A program made the translations under genes and the position numbers. A DNA stretch of 64,000 nt from Corallochytrium limacisporum (lineage: Eukaryota; Opisthokonta). The notes below the pieces were generated by a model that made no database searches, was not told where the DNA came from, and saw nothing but the letters and a program-made list of their open reading frames with translations. Position 1 is the stretch's first letter, and each line of letters opens with the position of its first letter. This document shows, one piece after another, positions 22,615 to 31,364 of the stretch. The stretch lies in the NCBI GenBank assembly GCA_002811645.1, contig PDIP01000003.1, positions 607,739-671,738 on the forward strand, given 5' to 3'.

Positions 22615-23595
22615 TCAGATCATTTTCCGGTTTTCTGATGAAGATGACACGGGCCACAGAATACTTCGGTACGGTGTCCACGAAAATGCGTCGCAGATGC
22701 CAGTTTGGGTGTATGCATCGCGGATACCTTTGGAAAGTGCTAACCACACGAAAATCCGCAAAAACCTGTCAATGGACTTGCCCCGAGGACCGGTACGTTG
22801 CAGGGCATTCCGCAGGGCCGAGAGTGGGAATTGAACCACGACGCTACTGCTGACGAGGTAGCCCAGCAGAGCTGCACTGGCATCGATCAGGGCAGCCGAA
22901 CGAAGCTTGGCCTGCATGAGTTGCTTAATCAGTTGTGAGTGCTTCTCCAATTCGGCTTTCTGCTTTTCCCGGTCCTTCTTGTACTCTTCGATGGCTCGCT
23001 GCAAATCATCCCTTGTTTGGTTCAGCTTGGCCTGTAGGTCGGCACTGATCTCTTCATGCTTTGCCACTTCCTCTTCCATTGAGTTAAGAGTTGTCTGCAA
23101 CTCAGCGATCTTGCGGGTCTGACTAATTGACTGCAACTTCAACTCCTGTATCCGCTCCTGGCCTTGCCTGGCAATGAGTTCGAGCTTTCTCGACCTGAGG
23201 TGATTAGCATAGCTAACCATATAGTGGAACTTATGCAAGTTCATGCTTGCTTCATTGACCGCATTTTGATGTTCCATTTGCGTTCCCATGGCCCGCACCA
23301 ATTCGGTGAGACGTGCATCGTCAGCACTTGTGGGAGGCATGAACATTCCTTCGCTGATGGTCTTGTGCAGATTACCCAGACGAGAAACGCTGTCCGTGAA
23401 CCTTCGGTACTGTGCATTCGCCAATTGGTTTGACGGATTGCTTGGCGTCCTCGGACTTCCCATAGAATCTGACCGCGTCTTGTCGGCTGATCGGGACGAA
23501 AACGATGAGGGCTGCCGTCTGCTGGCAGAGCCATTCAACCCAATAGGAGTCAATGGCGCGGCAGCCATACTGCTTGCTTCCTGTGTTCTGACCAT
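22615..23595 (-). CDS. Coiled-coil protein with C-terminal hydrophobic segments, unrecognised
   Basis: The 326-residue protein starts at the ATG at 23595 (the longer frame starts with TTG). Residues 1-60 are Ser/Pro-rich. Residues about 125-235 are strongly heptad-patterned and rich in Glu, Lys and Gln, so a long coiled coil is likely. Then follow an Ala/Leu/Val-rich segment (SAALLGYLVSSSVVVQFPL) and a second partly hydrophobic stretch (FLRIFVWLALSKGI) that could be membrane-associated. I cannot name the family. It is convergent with GPN2, 72 bases between stops. Confidence 0.75.
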   Translation of the reverse strand: MVRTQEASSMAAAPLTPIGLNGSASRRQPSSFSSRSADKTRSDSMGSPRTPSNPSNQLANAQYRRFTDSVSRLGNLHKTISEGMFMPPTSADDARLTELVRAMGTQMEHQNAVNEASMNLHKFHYMVSYANHLRSRKLELIARQGQERIQELKLQSISQTRKIAELQTTLNSMEEEVAKHEEISADLQAKLNQTRDDLQRAIEEYKKDREKQKAELEKHSQLIKQLMQAKLRSAALIDASAALLGYLVSSSVVVQFPLSALRNALQRTGPRGKSIDRFLRIFVWLALSKGIRDAYTQTGICDAFSWTPYRSILWPVSSSSENRKMI

Positions 23596-24141
23596 TTCAG
23601 TTTTGATAGTTTTCGTTTCCAAAAGTCAGCCTTTGTCTTCAATAAGAATGTCGACACCCCTCCTAGGTACTTAAGAGATCAATCCCTACTCATAAAGTAC
23701 CTAAGTGAGCGCACTGGGACCCGCGCAATCGATCTGACAACTCGCTCGCCCGAACGCTCCTTTCTCTATGCAAGGTCCCTTGCACCACTGGTACCCTACC
23801 TTCCTCGCAACCTATATTTCGCCACCAAAAATAAACTGTGGGTGTTCTGCGGTACTGCTGCGACCCCTTCTTTTATCTGTCGCTGGGGACAGCTGTGGTT
23901 TGAGTACGCATTGGGTGCAGGGGCGATGTAGGCGACTGCTTCTGTTTACTATGAAACATTGCAATTGTGTGATCTCCACATAGCACCAAGAGGGCGGCGG
24001 GCGGGAAAACAATAACTGAACTCCACATTAATCATATTAGTAAGGAGACACAGAACCGATAATTGATCATATTTTATTGATTTCATGGTTCTGACTATAT
24101 GCAAGAAGGCAGAGTTCCAATGACACATATTTTTTCGCGCA
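23596..24141. other. Spacer, possibly holding a further exon of the adjacent minus-strand gene
   Basis: A donor-like GATG|GTGAGT overlaps the end of the exon at 24142. A TTACTAAT branch-like site and an acceptor-like GTTCAG follow about 120 bases on, after which an open minus-strand frame of about 50 codons continues (FPPAALLVLCGDHTIAMFHS). The gene may therefore run on into this spacer. The 5' flank of the coiled-coil gene is also here. Confidence 0.3.
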
Positions 24142-24470
24142 TCACTCACCATCCATCATCGCGATTACATGACCGAACCGGGGGTCGCTATTGACGTCTT
24201 TTGCGCGGATGAGTTGCCGGCAGGAGTTACGCTGTCCGGTGCTGGTAAGATTCTTCCATTCCACTGCGTCCTTGTCAATCTGTTAACACTCCGAAAACTG
24301 TTTGAACCGCTTTCTCCTGTCGTTTTGACCGAGCAGGCGCGCCCCAAAAAGATACCCACCCGTACATTCAGTATCAGACTGGGCTGCTCGCTCAGTGAGT
24401 CTACTGCAACATGTGATTTCTGCCGCACACAGGCCGAGCATTCCTCTTCCGAATGAGAAGGATTCTGGTC
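24142..24470 (-). CDS. Two exons of an unidentified spliced gene (partial)
   Basis: Two minus-strand stretches with strong coding character join in phase 0. The upstream exon ends at 24360 and includes HSEEECSACVRQKSHVAVDS and SLILNVR. The intron is 24359-24280 (80 bases, GTGGGT donor, TTAACAG acceptor). The next exon, 24279-24142, begins IDKDAVEWKNLTSTGQ and ends FGHVIAMMDGE plus TGA, or is spliced again at a GTGAGT donor. A CxxC pair is present. Codons follow the RNY pattern. Further exons may lie between 24.5 and 25.5 kb, where several frames look coding (for example a PCVVCG-containing one) but I could not order them. No family recognised. Confidence 0.4.
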
Positions 24471-25518
24471 AGCATTCTATCTATTTATTCACAATGTGAG
24501 AATGCGGAGTGCTCAGCGCTTCTGTGAAACAAATCAGTTGTTCTTCGAATTGACCGTCGCATGCGTGGTGTGCCGAATGCGGTGGGCGTTAAAGAATCGG
24601 GAATGCTAAACTACACGCGCACAACAGGTGGTAGAAATTTGAGTATGCATTTGGGTGCCGCCCAGAATTTCTGGTTCACTGTGCGTCATCCAACGGCGGC
24701 CATAAACGACAATCGAAACATCACACAGCACACGTCTCGTGGAGTCCACTCTGCCCCACCCCCCCTCAGCCACGCTCTCCCACACACAACACAAGGCACA
24801 ATGTTTTGGCGCTTTTTGGTGACCACACAGTGTACAGACCCCAAAGAATTTGGGGCGTTCCCCGCAACGTTGGCCATTCGATCAAGAAACTTGGCTGGGG
24901 AGCTCGCAAACGGGACCAATACACTATTAGGTCTTCTTTGGACTTGGACACCCGTGGTGTACCAAAGCGAGCACTCATCTCCTTCTCTCTTTTCTGGATA
25001 TTAGAATGATGGCTGTGTATGTATGTCCTCCCCTTCCGTCCGTTGTATAGAACCCGTCTGTTAGAGCGCATCTCATCAAATAGAGGGGAGGTTGGGGAAA
25101 CTCCTGTCGCCGGATCTGAAACGGGCACGGTGAGTATTGGACAATTAGTCCAAAAACTTCGACCGGGGAACCAAACTTTTCAATGTGTATTGCTTTCTTC
25201 AAGTGTCCTTCCAACCTGGCCAGATGACCTGTCGAGTACCACTTTGGGTGAAAAAGAGTGAAAAAGCCACTTTGAATTGCCAAATCACACGCCACACACA
25301 CGCTCAGCACGCCGACAACTCAGTCTCTCGGAAGTTGCCATCGATGCGCACCAGAAATGAAAGCACCCACCTTGACACCATATCCAACGTCGCGAGCGTC
25401 TGGAGTCGCACACGGAGCAACCGACTGCGGGCCCCGGACATACTTGTCTTCGAGAGTTCCTCGATCAGGTAGTTGAGGAATAATCCCCACCTTATGCAAT
25501 CTGAACCCACACGTTACC

Positions 25519-26436
25519 ATGTTTGCGCATGGGATAGGTATATTGGGAAATGGCCATAGTCAGAACTCTGTCACCATGAACGACGTGATCGACCAAACGC
25601 TGGCGCAGTTTGCCAACCTCGAAATATTTGAGAACATGCGCCCCTGGAAGAGTGAGGAAGAGTTTCGCAAGGTCCACCCTGTGCGCCAATTGGATGATGT
25701 GAATCCCGAGCTGTTCGCTCTGCCTTCATGGACGACGGCTCTGTATATTGCTCTCGTGGCTTACGGTCTGTGGGTTACCTCTCCGGGAAGCCCTCAGTCT
25801 CAGGGCCCAGTCCGTCGTGTTAGCCAGACCTTTATGAAATCATATAACGGGGTGCAGGTCATCTACAACCTAATTACTGTCATTGTGACTCTTTTAGCCG
25901 TCTACCACGGAGTTGTCTTTGCAGGTAATGACCTTGGTATTTGGGTCAGCAATCCTTGGATTCAGCCTGCCATCAGTCTGCACTACTTCTCCAAGTATCT
26001 TGACTGTGTGGACACCTACATCATTGTTCAGAATCGCAAGCGCGACCAACTATCTTTCCTGCACTACTACCATCACGTCAGCATCATCTGGTGTTGGTTC
26101 ATGGTCCTGTACTACCGTCCCGACCCTGATGCCTACCTCGGATGCCTCCTTAACTCCTTCGTGCACACTATTATGTACGGATACTATCTCTGCAGCTGCT
26201 ATGGAATCAAGGTGCCATTGGTGATTAAGAAGAACATTACCAATCTGCAAATGGTCCAGTTCTTGACAGTGACCTCCCAAAGTGTCTTCGTCATACTCTA
26301 CCGGGAAGATAGCCGCGCTCCGATGGCATGGCTGCAGCTGTGGGAGATGATGTCTCTGTTCGTGCTCTTCGGTCTGTGGCGCATGACTCGGTACGCTGCC
26401 CCTGCTAAGGCAACTAAGGCAGCCAAGGCTGCATAG
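25519..26436 (+). CDS. ELO-family very-long-chain fatty acid elongase
   Basis: This 305-residue multi-pass membrane protein carries the elongase signature: KYLDCVDTYIIVQNRKRDQ followed by the histidine box SFLHYYHH, then TIMYGYY. Elongases of this family perform the condensing step, adding two carbons from malonyl-CoA to fatty acyl-CoA in the endoplasmic reticulum. About six or seven hydrophobic segments are visible. The Lys/Ala-rich C-terminus (KATKAAKAA) is compatible with an ER-retention tail. The ATG at 25519 is used; a second at 25576 (MNDVIDQT) is equally possible. Substrate chain length cannot be read from the sequence. Intronless. Confidence 0.94.
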   Translation: MFAHGIGILGNGHSQNSVTMNDVIDQTLAQFANLEIFENMRPWKSEEEFRKVHPVRQLDDVNPELFALPSWTTALYIALVAYGLWVTSPGSPQSQGPVRRVSQTFMKSYNGVQVIYNLITVIVTLLAVYHGVVFAGNDLGIWVSNPWIQPAISLHYFSKYLDCVDTYIIVQNRKRDQLSFLHYYHHVSIIWCWFMVLYYRPDPDAYLGCLLNSFVHTIMYGYYLCSCYGIKVPLVIKKNITNLQMVQFLTVTSQSVFVILYREDSRAPMAWLQLWEMMSLFVLFGLWRMTRYAAPAKATKAAKAA

Positions 26437-26828
26437 GTACACAGAGATGTATGCACGTACGAAGGTTGAAATAACAAACTAGCGCATGGGCATGTGTCCC
26501 TGCAATAAGGCATAGATATATATTTATAGTAATGACATCGTATACGGTACTCTAGTGAAGTGGTAGTGAACTGTAGAGAAGAGCAAGCAAAGCATCGGAA
26601 AGGAGATATTGGAGCAGAGAATTGTCGATGAAACATTGTGAAAGTTGCATAAAATGAGATTAGGTCCCGCAGTGCAGGATAAAAATCGCCTTCTGGCCAA
26701 CCCAAGCCAATTCAGAGAGAAAAGAAATATGGAAAGGAGATGAGGAAGGAAGAGGCAAGATAAAGTTAAGGATAGCAGAGAGATTTGGCAAAGATCGGGG
26801 CCGGCTGCGTCCAGCTGGAAGTGTGCAA
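26437..26828. other. Spacer between elongase 3' end and U2 snRNA 3' end
   Basis: No coding frame is recognisable. It holds the 3' flanks of two convergent genes. Confidence 0.6.
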
Positions 26829-27015
26829 CGCTGAACCAACCGAGAGCATAGGCCTTCAATGCAAGCACCAAAGTTAACTCCGGAAAGATGCCATACGCCC
26901 GAAGCCCCTTTAAAAATCAAAATAACCACATGAAGTGCTGTGCACTTCGTATCAGTGATTAAGCTGATAAGAACAGATACTACACTTGATCTTAGCCAAA
27001 ATGGCCAGAAGCGAT
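26829..27015 (-). ncRNA. U2 spliceosomal snRNA
   Basis: Read on the minus strand, the RNA starts ATCGCTTCTGGCC at 27015 and continues TTTTGGCTAAGATCAAGTG, nearly identical to U2 of animals. The branch-point recognition sequence GTAGTA is at 26983-26978, which is nucleotides 33-38 as in human U2. Stem IIa (TATCAG...CTGATA), stem IIb (GAAGTGC ACA GCACTTC), the Sm site (GATTTTTAA, about nucleotide 98) and a stem III (CTTCGG...CCGGAG) all form. The canonical stem-loop IV is not obvious, so the 3' end is set by analogy to a length of about 187. It binds the intron branch site during splicing. Confidence 0.93.
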
Positions 27016-27070
27016 AAGACAGCCAACTTAATGTCCTGAGCTGTGATTAGCGGCCGTTTTTAAATACCAA
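27016..27070 (-). promoter_or_regulatory. Candidate U2 snRNA promoter element
   Basis: On the minus strand a TATTTAAAAAC block lies about 40-50 bases upstream of the U2 5' end. It could be a TATA-like core element, but this is inference from position only. Confidence 0.3.
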
Positions 27071-27461
27071 CCCTTCAGAACAGACAACAAGGTGACCTAT
27101 CTCATACAGTACCCACAGGGACAACGACCACAACTGTGCTAGAGCCCCATACTTCTGCCAAGCCACACTCCCGCGCTTTATGAAGACCTTCTCGTGTGGC
27201 CGAAAATCCAAAAAGCATGCTTCGGTGGGCGCCGCCTTGTTCCCCACCTCTCTTGTATACTCGGTATACCGCCACGTTCACGTATATCAATACATTCAAA
27301 GGGCGGTTCTAGTAGAAATTTCTTTAATTGATCAATATATGAGTGGCACGCGTTGTCACAATACATATATATTACTCAAGTGGGATGCAGCAAATCAATA
27401 TATGCTCTGGTGCAAACCCCTAGAGGCCTCGGAATCCACCCTGGTCAGAGGTTCAAAGAGA
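27071..27461. other. Spacer between U2 and the REX1-B-like gene
   Basis: No gene recognised. It contains the 5' flank of U2 and the 3' flank of the REX1-B-like gene. Confidence 0.55.
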
Positions 27462-27995
27462 TCAATCCTCCATGCGATCGTAGTACTCTATCCTTATCTC
27501 TTCGACACATTCAGCAATATCTTCATTGATGGCGCCCAATGTTTTACGGAGGTCTTTCACGATGGCTTCGGTGTGGGAAAAGATCTTTGACTCTTGGTCG
27601 TCTATTCCTTTCAGATCATACAGTGACAAATGCAATTCTACAGTTTTTTCTAGTTTCGACTTCTCTAGTCCTTGCCATTTTTCGATCAGACTAACCCAGG
27701 CCTGATAAGCTCCGGATTTCTCTTCTAGCTGCGACTTGTCGTCCAGGATGGATGTAGAGATATCTTTGAACTTGTCAGTCACAGTTTTCATGATCTGACG
27801 GTAAGCCACGAAACTCTCTTCTGCTTCGGATTCGTTATATTCCTTGAACGCATTATCTAGGACTGCGTAGGTCAACGCTCTCTGTTCGTAAGAATCCAGG
27901 AGGTGTTTCAGCACTCTGATCTCAAAGTCTTTTGGACCTTCCCCGTTGTTCCCAGGTACTGCCATGCTCGCTGTCAAGCCTCCAGTTATTCTCAT
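27462..27995 (-). CDS. Helical protein, possibly REX1-B domain family
   Basis: The 177-residue protein is almost entirely helical and charged. It opens, after a short leader, with VLKHLLDSYEQRALTYAVLD, then FKEYN, a YRQIMKTVTDKFKDISTSIL block, and further heptad-like helices ending EIRIEYYDRMED. The Q.RA..Y..L...F..Y pattern followed by a conserved Y...+...T..F recalls the REX1-B (required for excision 1-B) domain known from Chlamydomonas and animals. That assignment is tentative; a generic coiled-coil protein is the alternative. ATG at 27995; Met11 is an alternative start. Divergent from the LYR gene. Confidence 0.6.
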   Translation of the reverse strand: MRITGGLTASMAVPGNNGEGPKDFEIRVLKHLLDSYEQRALTYAVLDNAFKEYNESEAEESFVAYRQIMKTVTDKFKDISTSILDDKSQLEEKSGAYQAWVSLIEKWQGLEKSKLEKTVELHLSLYDLKGIDDQESKIFSHTEAIVKDLRKTLGAINEDIAECVEEIRIEYYDRMED

Positions 27996-28306
27996 GATCT
28001 CAGCATCCGCAGCCAGTCACATCATACAAAATTTCTGACCTGAAATAGGTTTAGACCGTGCTCGCGTACTCCTTGAGTTCACATCTATGTTCTCCACTAC
28101 TTTCAATTTCTTTGAGAAGGCACGTCGTCGGTTTCAGAAAAATCTTCAGTCCGGCTTGCCCTCCCTGGCACGGCGGTAGGGGCGAGCCTCAGGACCACGG
28201 TGGGAGAGATTCTCCCCAAATTCCACATTGGATGTCTGTGACATATATCCCTGCTATTTGAAAACAACGGTGATGGACAAACACAGATTGTTGTTCCATT
28301 GAGGCC
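27996..28306. promoter_or_regulatory. Divergent promoter region, REX1-B-like and LYR genes
   Basis: 311 bases separate two head-to-head starts, so both promoters should lie here. No motif stands out. Confidence 0.4.
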
Positions 28307-29094
28307 ATGGTGAAGAAATATGAAACATGTGCAACTAGCATGTTGTGTGTAGCAAGATCTAGAAGGGGTGTACTATGGGTAAACCCATTCAGGGCGGTGT
28401 CTGCGGTGAGGTCCAAACACGCAAGGGTCAACGCGGATGACCTGCACCCGCTGGGTTTTGGGCCCTACAAGGACACTAAGTCAGCCGAGGACTTAACAGA
28501 GACAGAGAAAGACAACCTTATGGGGCGATCATTCCAGCCCAATCTCTATCTCTGGAACCTCCGTCGATTCCATGAAGCAGCTCAAGAGATTGACGATGTA
28601 CAGAGAGACGCCACGCTGCCCAACTGGGGTCCCTTCTTACAGTTCACCAATGAAAGCATAGATTACGAACGGTACGCCACATTGAACGATGTCGAATATT
28701 CTCCAAAGGAAGTTCGATCGTTATACCGGAGATGCTTGAAGTTTTGCGACGATTTCGAAGGACTCAGTGATATTTCAGTGATTCGTTCTCAGATACAAAA
28801 GGAGTTCCGCAAGCCTGTACGGGATAATGACGAAGGCAAGTGGCAGTGTCAACGAGCTCATCACTTTCTTAACACCGCTTGTCACAAAATTATTTAAGAA
28901 GTACTCCGACACATGTAGTAAAGAATTAGACGTATGGATATCAAATGGGGTGTGGATTGTTGCTTTAACATCCTGCAGGTCAGCGGAAAGAGAATCTGAA
29001 AATTCGAAATACAAATGAATGGAAGTATTTGTTATATATTAAACATGATATGGTAGACTTTGAGGCGCTGGAAGGAATTCGAGAAAGAGATTAG
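28307..29094 (+). CDS. LYR-motif mitochondrial protein, two exons with a GC-AG intron
   Basis: Exon 1 (28307-28835) encodes an arginine-rich, mitochondrial-presequence-like N-terminus, then an acidic linker and an LYR motif (VRSLYRRCLKFCDDFEGLS) followed by IRSQIQKEFRKPVRD, the F-containing second half of the LYR fold. LYR proteins bind the acyl carrier protein and assist assembly of respiratory complexes or iron-sulfur transfer. Without splicing the frame ends at 28897 in a sequence unlike the family. Splicing at 28835/28979 (phase 1) restores a frame ending LLYIKHDMVDFEALEGIRERD with TAG at 29092-29094. The start could also be the Met at 28340. Total about 214 residues. Which LYR member it is cannot be said. 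It is convergent with methylmalonyl-CoA mutase, 23 bases apart. Confidence 0.65.
28836..28978 (+). other. Spliceosomal intron with GC donor
   Basis: 143 bases. The donor is GAAG|GCAAGT, the usual consensus of the minor GC-AG class. The acceptor TCCTGCAG is preceded by a CTTTAAC branch-like site, and the joined frame is coding on both sides. Confidence 0.6.
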
Positions 29095-29117
29095 GGCTCT
29101 TGAGGTGAGAGGCGCGT

Positions 29118-31364
29118 TCACTTTGAGGCAGCACCCTCTTCACCGTCAAGGTTGCGATCGATGGCATCCACTACCTTTGTGGCAGCAACGGGGATACGGG
29201 TGCCCGGTCCAAAGACCTCAGCCACACCGGCTTCCTTCAGGAAATCATAATCGCGTGGAGGGATGACGCCACCGCAGATGATGACCATGTCGTCACGGCC
29301 CAGTTTCTTGAGCTCTTCAATAACAGCGGGGACCAGGGTCTTGTGACCAGCGGCCTGACTGGAGATTCCCACGGCGTGGACATCAGCGTCGACAGCCTGG
29401 CGAGCAACCTCAGCAGGGGTCTGGAAAAGAGGACCAACATCAACGTCAAAGCCCAAGTCAGAGAAACCGGTTGCGATGACCTTGGCTCCACGATCGTGTC
29501 CGTCCTGGCCCATCTTTGCCACCAGAATACGAGGGCGACGACCGTACTTCTCGCTAAAGGCCTCAATCTTCTTGATACCATTTTCAATGTCTGAGCTCAC
29601 ACCGTACTCACTCTTATATGCTCCGCTCACCAGGCGCTCTTCTGGCTTGTGGCGACCAAATACGACCTCCATGGCATCACTGATCTCTCCCACAGTAGCA
29701 CGGGCGCGGGCAGCGTCAATAGCCAGGCCCAGGAGATTTCCGCTAGAGGTCTTTGCAGCCTCGGTAATGGCATCCAGGGTTTGCTTGCACTTTGCCTCAT
29801 CACGTTCAGCCCGGATTTTCTTTAGCTTTTCCACTTGAGAGGCAAGCACCTGCCGGTTGTCAATCTCCAACACATCCACGCTCTCTGCCAAATCGGAGAT
29901 ATACTTATTGGTGCCCACAATGGTCTCGGAGCCGGAATCAATGCGGGCCTGACGCCTGGCAGCGGCCTCCTCAATGCGCAACTTGGGCATACCACTAGCT
30001 ACAGCCTTGGCCATGCCTCCCAATTCCTCGACTTCATCGTAGATCTCCCGTGCAGCCCGGTAGACTTCATCGGTCAGCGCCTCCATCATGTAGGATCCGG
30101 CCCATGGATCAGCAACCTTGGTAATGTGGGATTCTTCCTGCAAAATTAACTGGGTGTTACGTGCGATGCGCGCACTGAAAGGAGTAGGCAGACCCAGGGC
30201 TTCGTCAAAGGAATTTGTGTGCAGGGACTGGGTGCCGCCGAACACGGAAGCCATGGCTTCGATGGTCGTACGGACAACGTTGTTATATGCATCCTGCTCC
30301 TGCAGGGACCAGCCAGAGGTTTGGGAATGAGTACGCAGCATTGTGCTCTTAGGGTTCTTGGGCTGGAAGTTTTCGGTCATTAATTCGGCCCACAGACGAC
30401 GCGCTGCACGCATTTTTGCGATTTCCATGTAGAAGTTCATGCCAATAGCCCAGAAGAAGGACAGACGTGGTGCAAACTTATCGACATCAAGACCAGCCTT
30501 GATACCGGTACGTACGTATTCAATGCCGTCAGCAATTGTGAACGCCATTTCGAGAACCGTATCGGCACCAGCTTCCTGCAGATGGTAACCGGAGATGGAG
30601 ATGGAGTTCCATTTGGGCATATTCTGACTGGTATATGCAAAGATATCAGAAATAATCCGCATGCTAGGCTCCGGGGGATAGATAAAGGTGTTACGCACCA
30701 TGAACTCTTTCAAAATATCATTCTGGATGGTACCCGCAAGTTCCTTCTGCTGTGCACCTTGTTCCTCGGCGGCCACAATGTACATGGCCATAACGGGCAG
30801 CACAGCACCGTTCATGGTCATAGAGGTGGAGATCTTGTTCAGTGGAATATCCTGGAACAGGCGCTTCATATCCTCCACGCTGTCGATGGCGACACCAGCC
30901 ATACCCACATCACCGTACACGCGCTCGTTGTCAGAGTCGTAGCCACGGTGCGTAGCGAGATCGAAGGCAACACTGAGACCCTGCTGACCGGCCTTCAGGT
31001 TAGCCTTGTAAAACTTGTTGGACTCTTCGACAGTAGAGAAACCGGCATACTGGCGAATGGTCCATGGCTTCACCGTGTACATGGTGTTGTAAGGACCGCG
31101 AGTGAAAGGAAACTGACCTGGAAGTTCGTCGGAAAGGCCTTCCACGTCAGCCTGGGTGTACACTGGCTTAATGTTGACACCGTCAGGTGTCCGCCAGACA
31201 AGGGACTCTGGATCGCGACCCTTCATCTCCTTTTCGGCGTTCTTCTTCCATCCTTCGTTCAACGGTACGTCCACCTTAGTTCGGACCGTATTGAGGATGG
31301 CAGTCTTGCCCGGGAAGGCACTGATGCGGTTTGCGACCTTTCCGACGCGAGGAAGGTACACCAT
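29118..31364 (-). CDS. Methylmalonyl-CoA mutase, mitochondrial
   Basis: The 748-residue enzyme interconverts methylmalonyl-CoA and succinyl-CoA in the mitochondrial matrix, in propionate, odd-chain lipid and branched amino acid breakdown, and needs adenosylcobalamin. The N-terminus is basic and hydroxylated and can serve as a presequence. The substrate barrel includes [27 protein letters not shown] and [13 protein letters not shown]. The C-terminal cobalamin domain has [11 protein letters not shown] near residue 620, whose His is the lower cobalt ligand, with GGVIPPRDY after it. Length matches the human enzyme and the frame is intronless. Its presence implies that the organism obtains or salvages vitamin B12. 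Confidence 0.97.
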   Translation of the reverse strand: MVYLPRVGKVANRISAFPGKTAILNTVRTKVDVPLNEGWKKNAEKEMKGRDPESLVWRTPDGVNIKPVYTQADVEGLSDELPGQFPFTRGPYNTMYTVKPWTIRQYAGFSTVEESNKFYKANLKAGQQGLSVAFDLATHRGYDSDNERVYGDVGMAGVAIDSVEDMKRLFQDIPLNKISTSMTMNGAVLPVMAMYIVAAEEQGAQQKELAGTIQNDILKEFMVRNTFIYPPEPSMRIISDIFAYTSQNMPKWNSISISGYHLQEAGADTVLEMAFTIADGIEYVRTGIKAGLDVDKFAPRLSFFWAIGMNFYMEIAKMRAARRLWAELMTENFQPKNPKSTMLRTHSQTSGWSLQEQDAYNNVVRTTIEAMASVFGGTQSLHTNSFDEALGLPTPFSARIARNTQLILQEESHITKVADPWAGSYMMEALTDEVYRAAREIYDEVEELGGMAKAVASGMPKLRIEEAAARRQARIDSGSETIVGTNKYISDLAESVDVLEIDNRQVLASQVEKLKKIRAERDEAKCKQTLDAITEAAKTSSGNLLGLAIDAARARATVGEISDAMEVVFGRHKPEERLVSGAYKSEYGVSSDIENGIKKIEAFSEKYGRRPRILVAKMGQDGHDRGAKVIATGFSDLGFDVDVGPLFQTPAEVARQAVDADVHAVGISSQAAGHKTLVPAVIEELKKLGRDDMVIICGGVIPPRDYDFLKEAGVAEVFGPGTRIPVAATKVVDAIDRNLDGEEGAASK

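Noticed and set aside
22825-22850. Minus-strand GTGGTTCAATTCCCA, resembling a tRNA B box
   Set aside because: It lies inside the coding frame of the coiled-coil protein and no acceptor stem or A box surrounds it.
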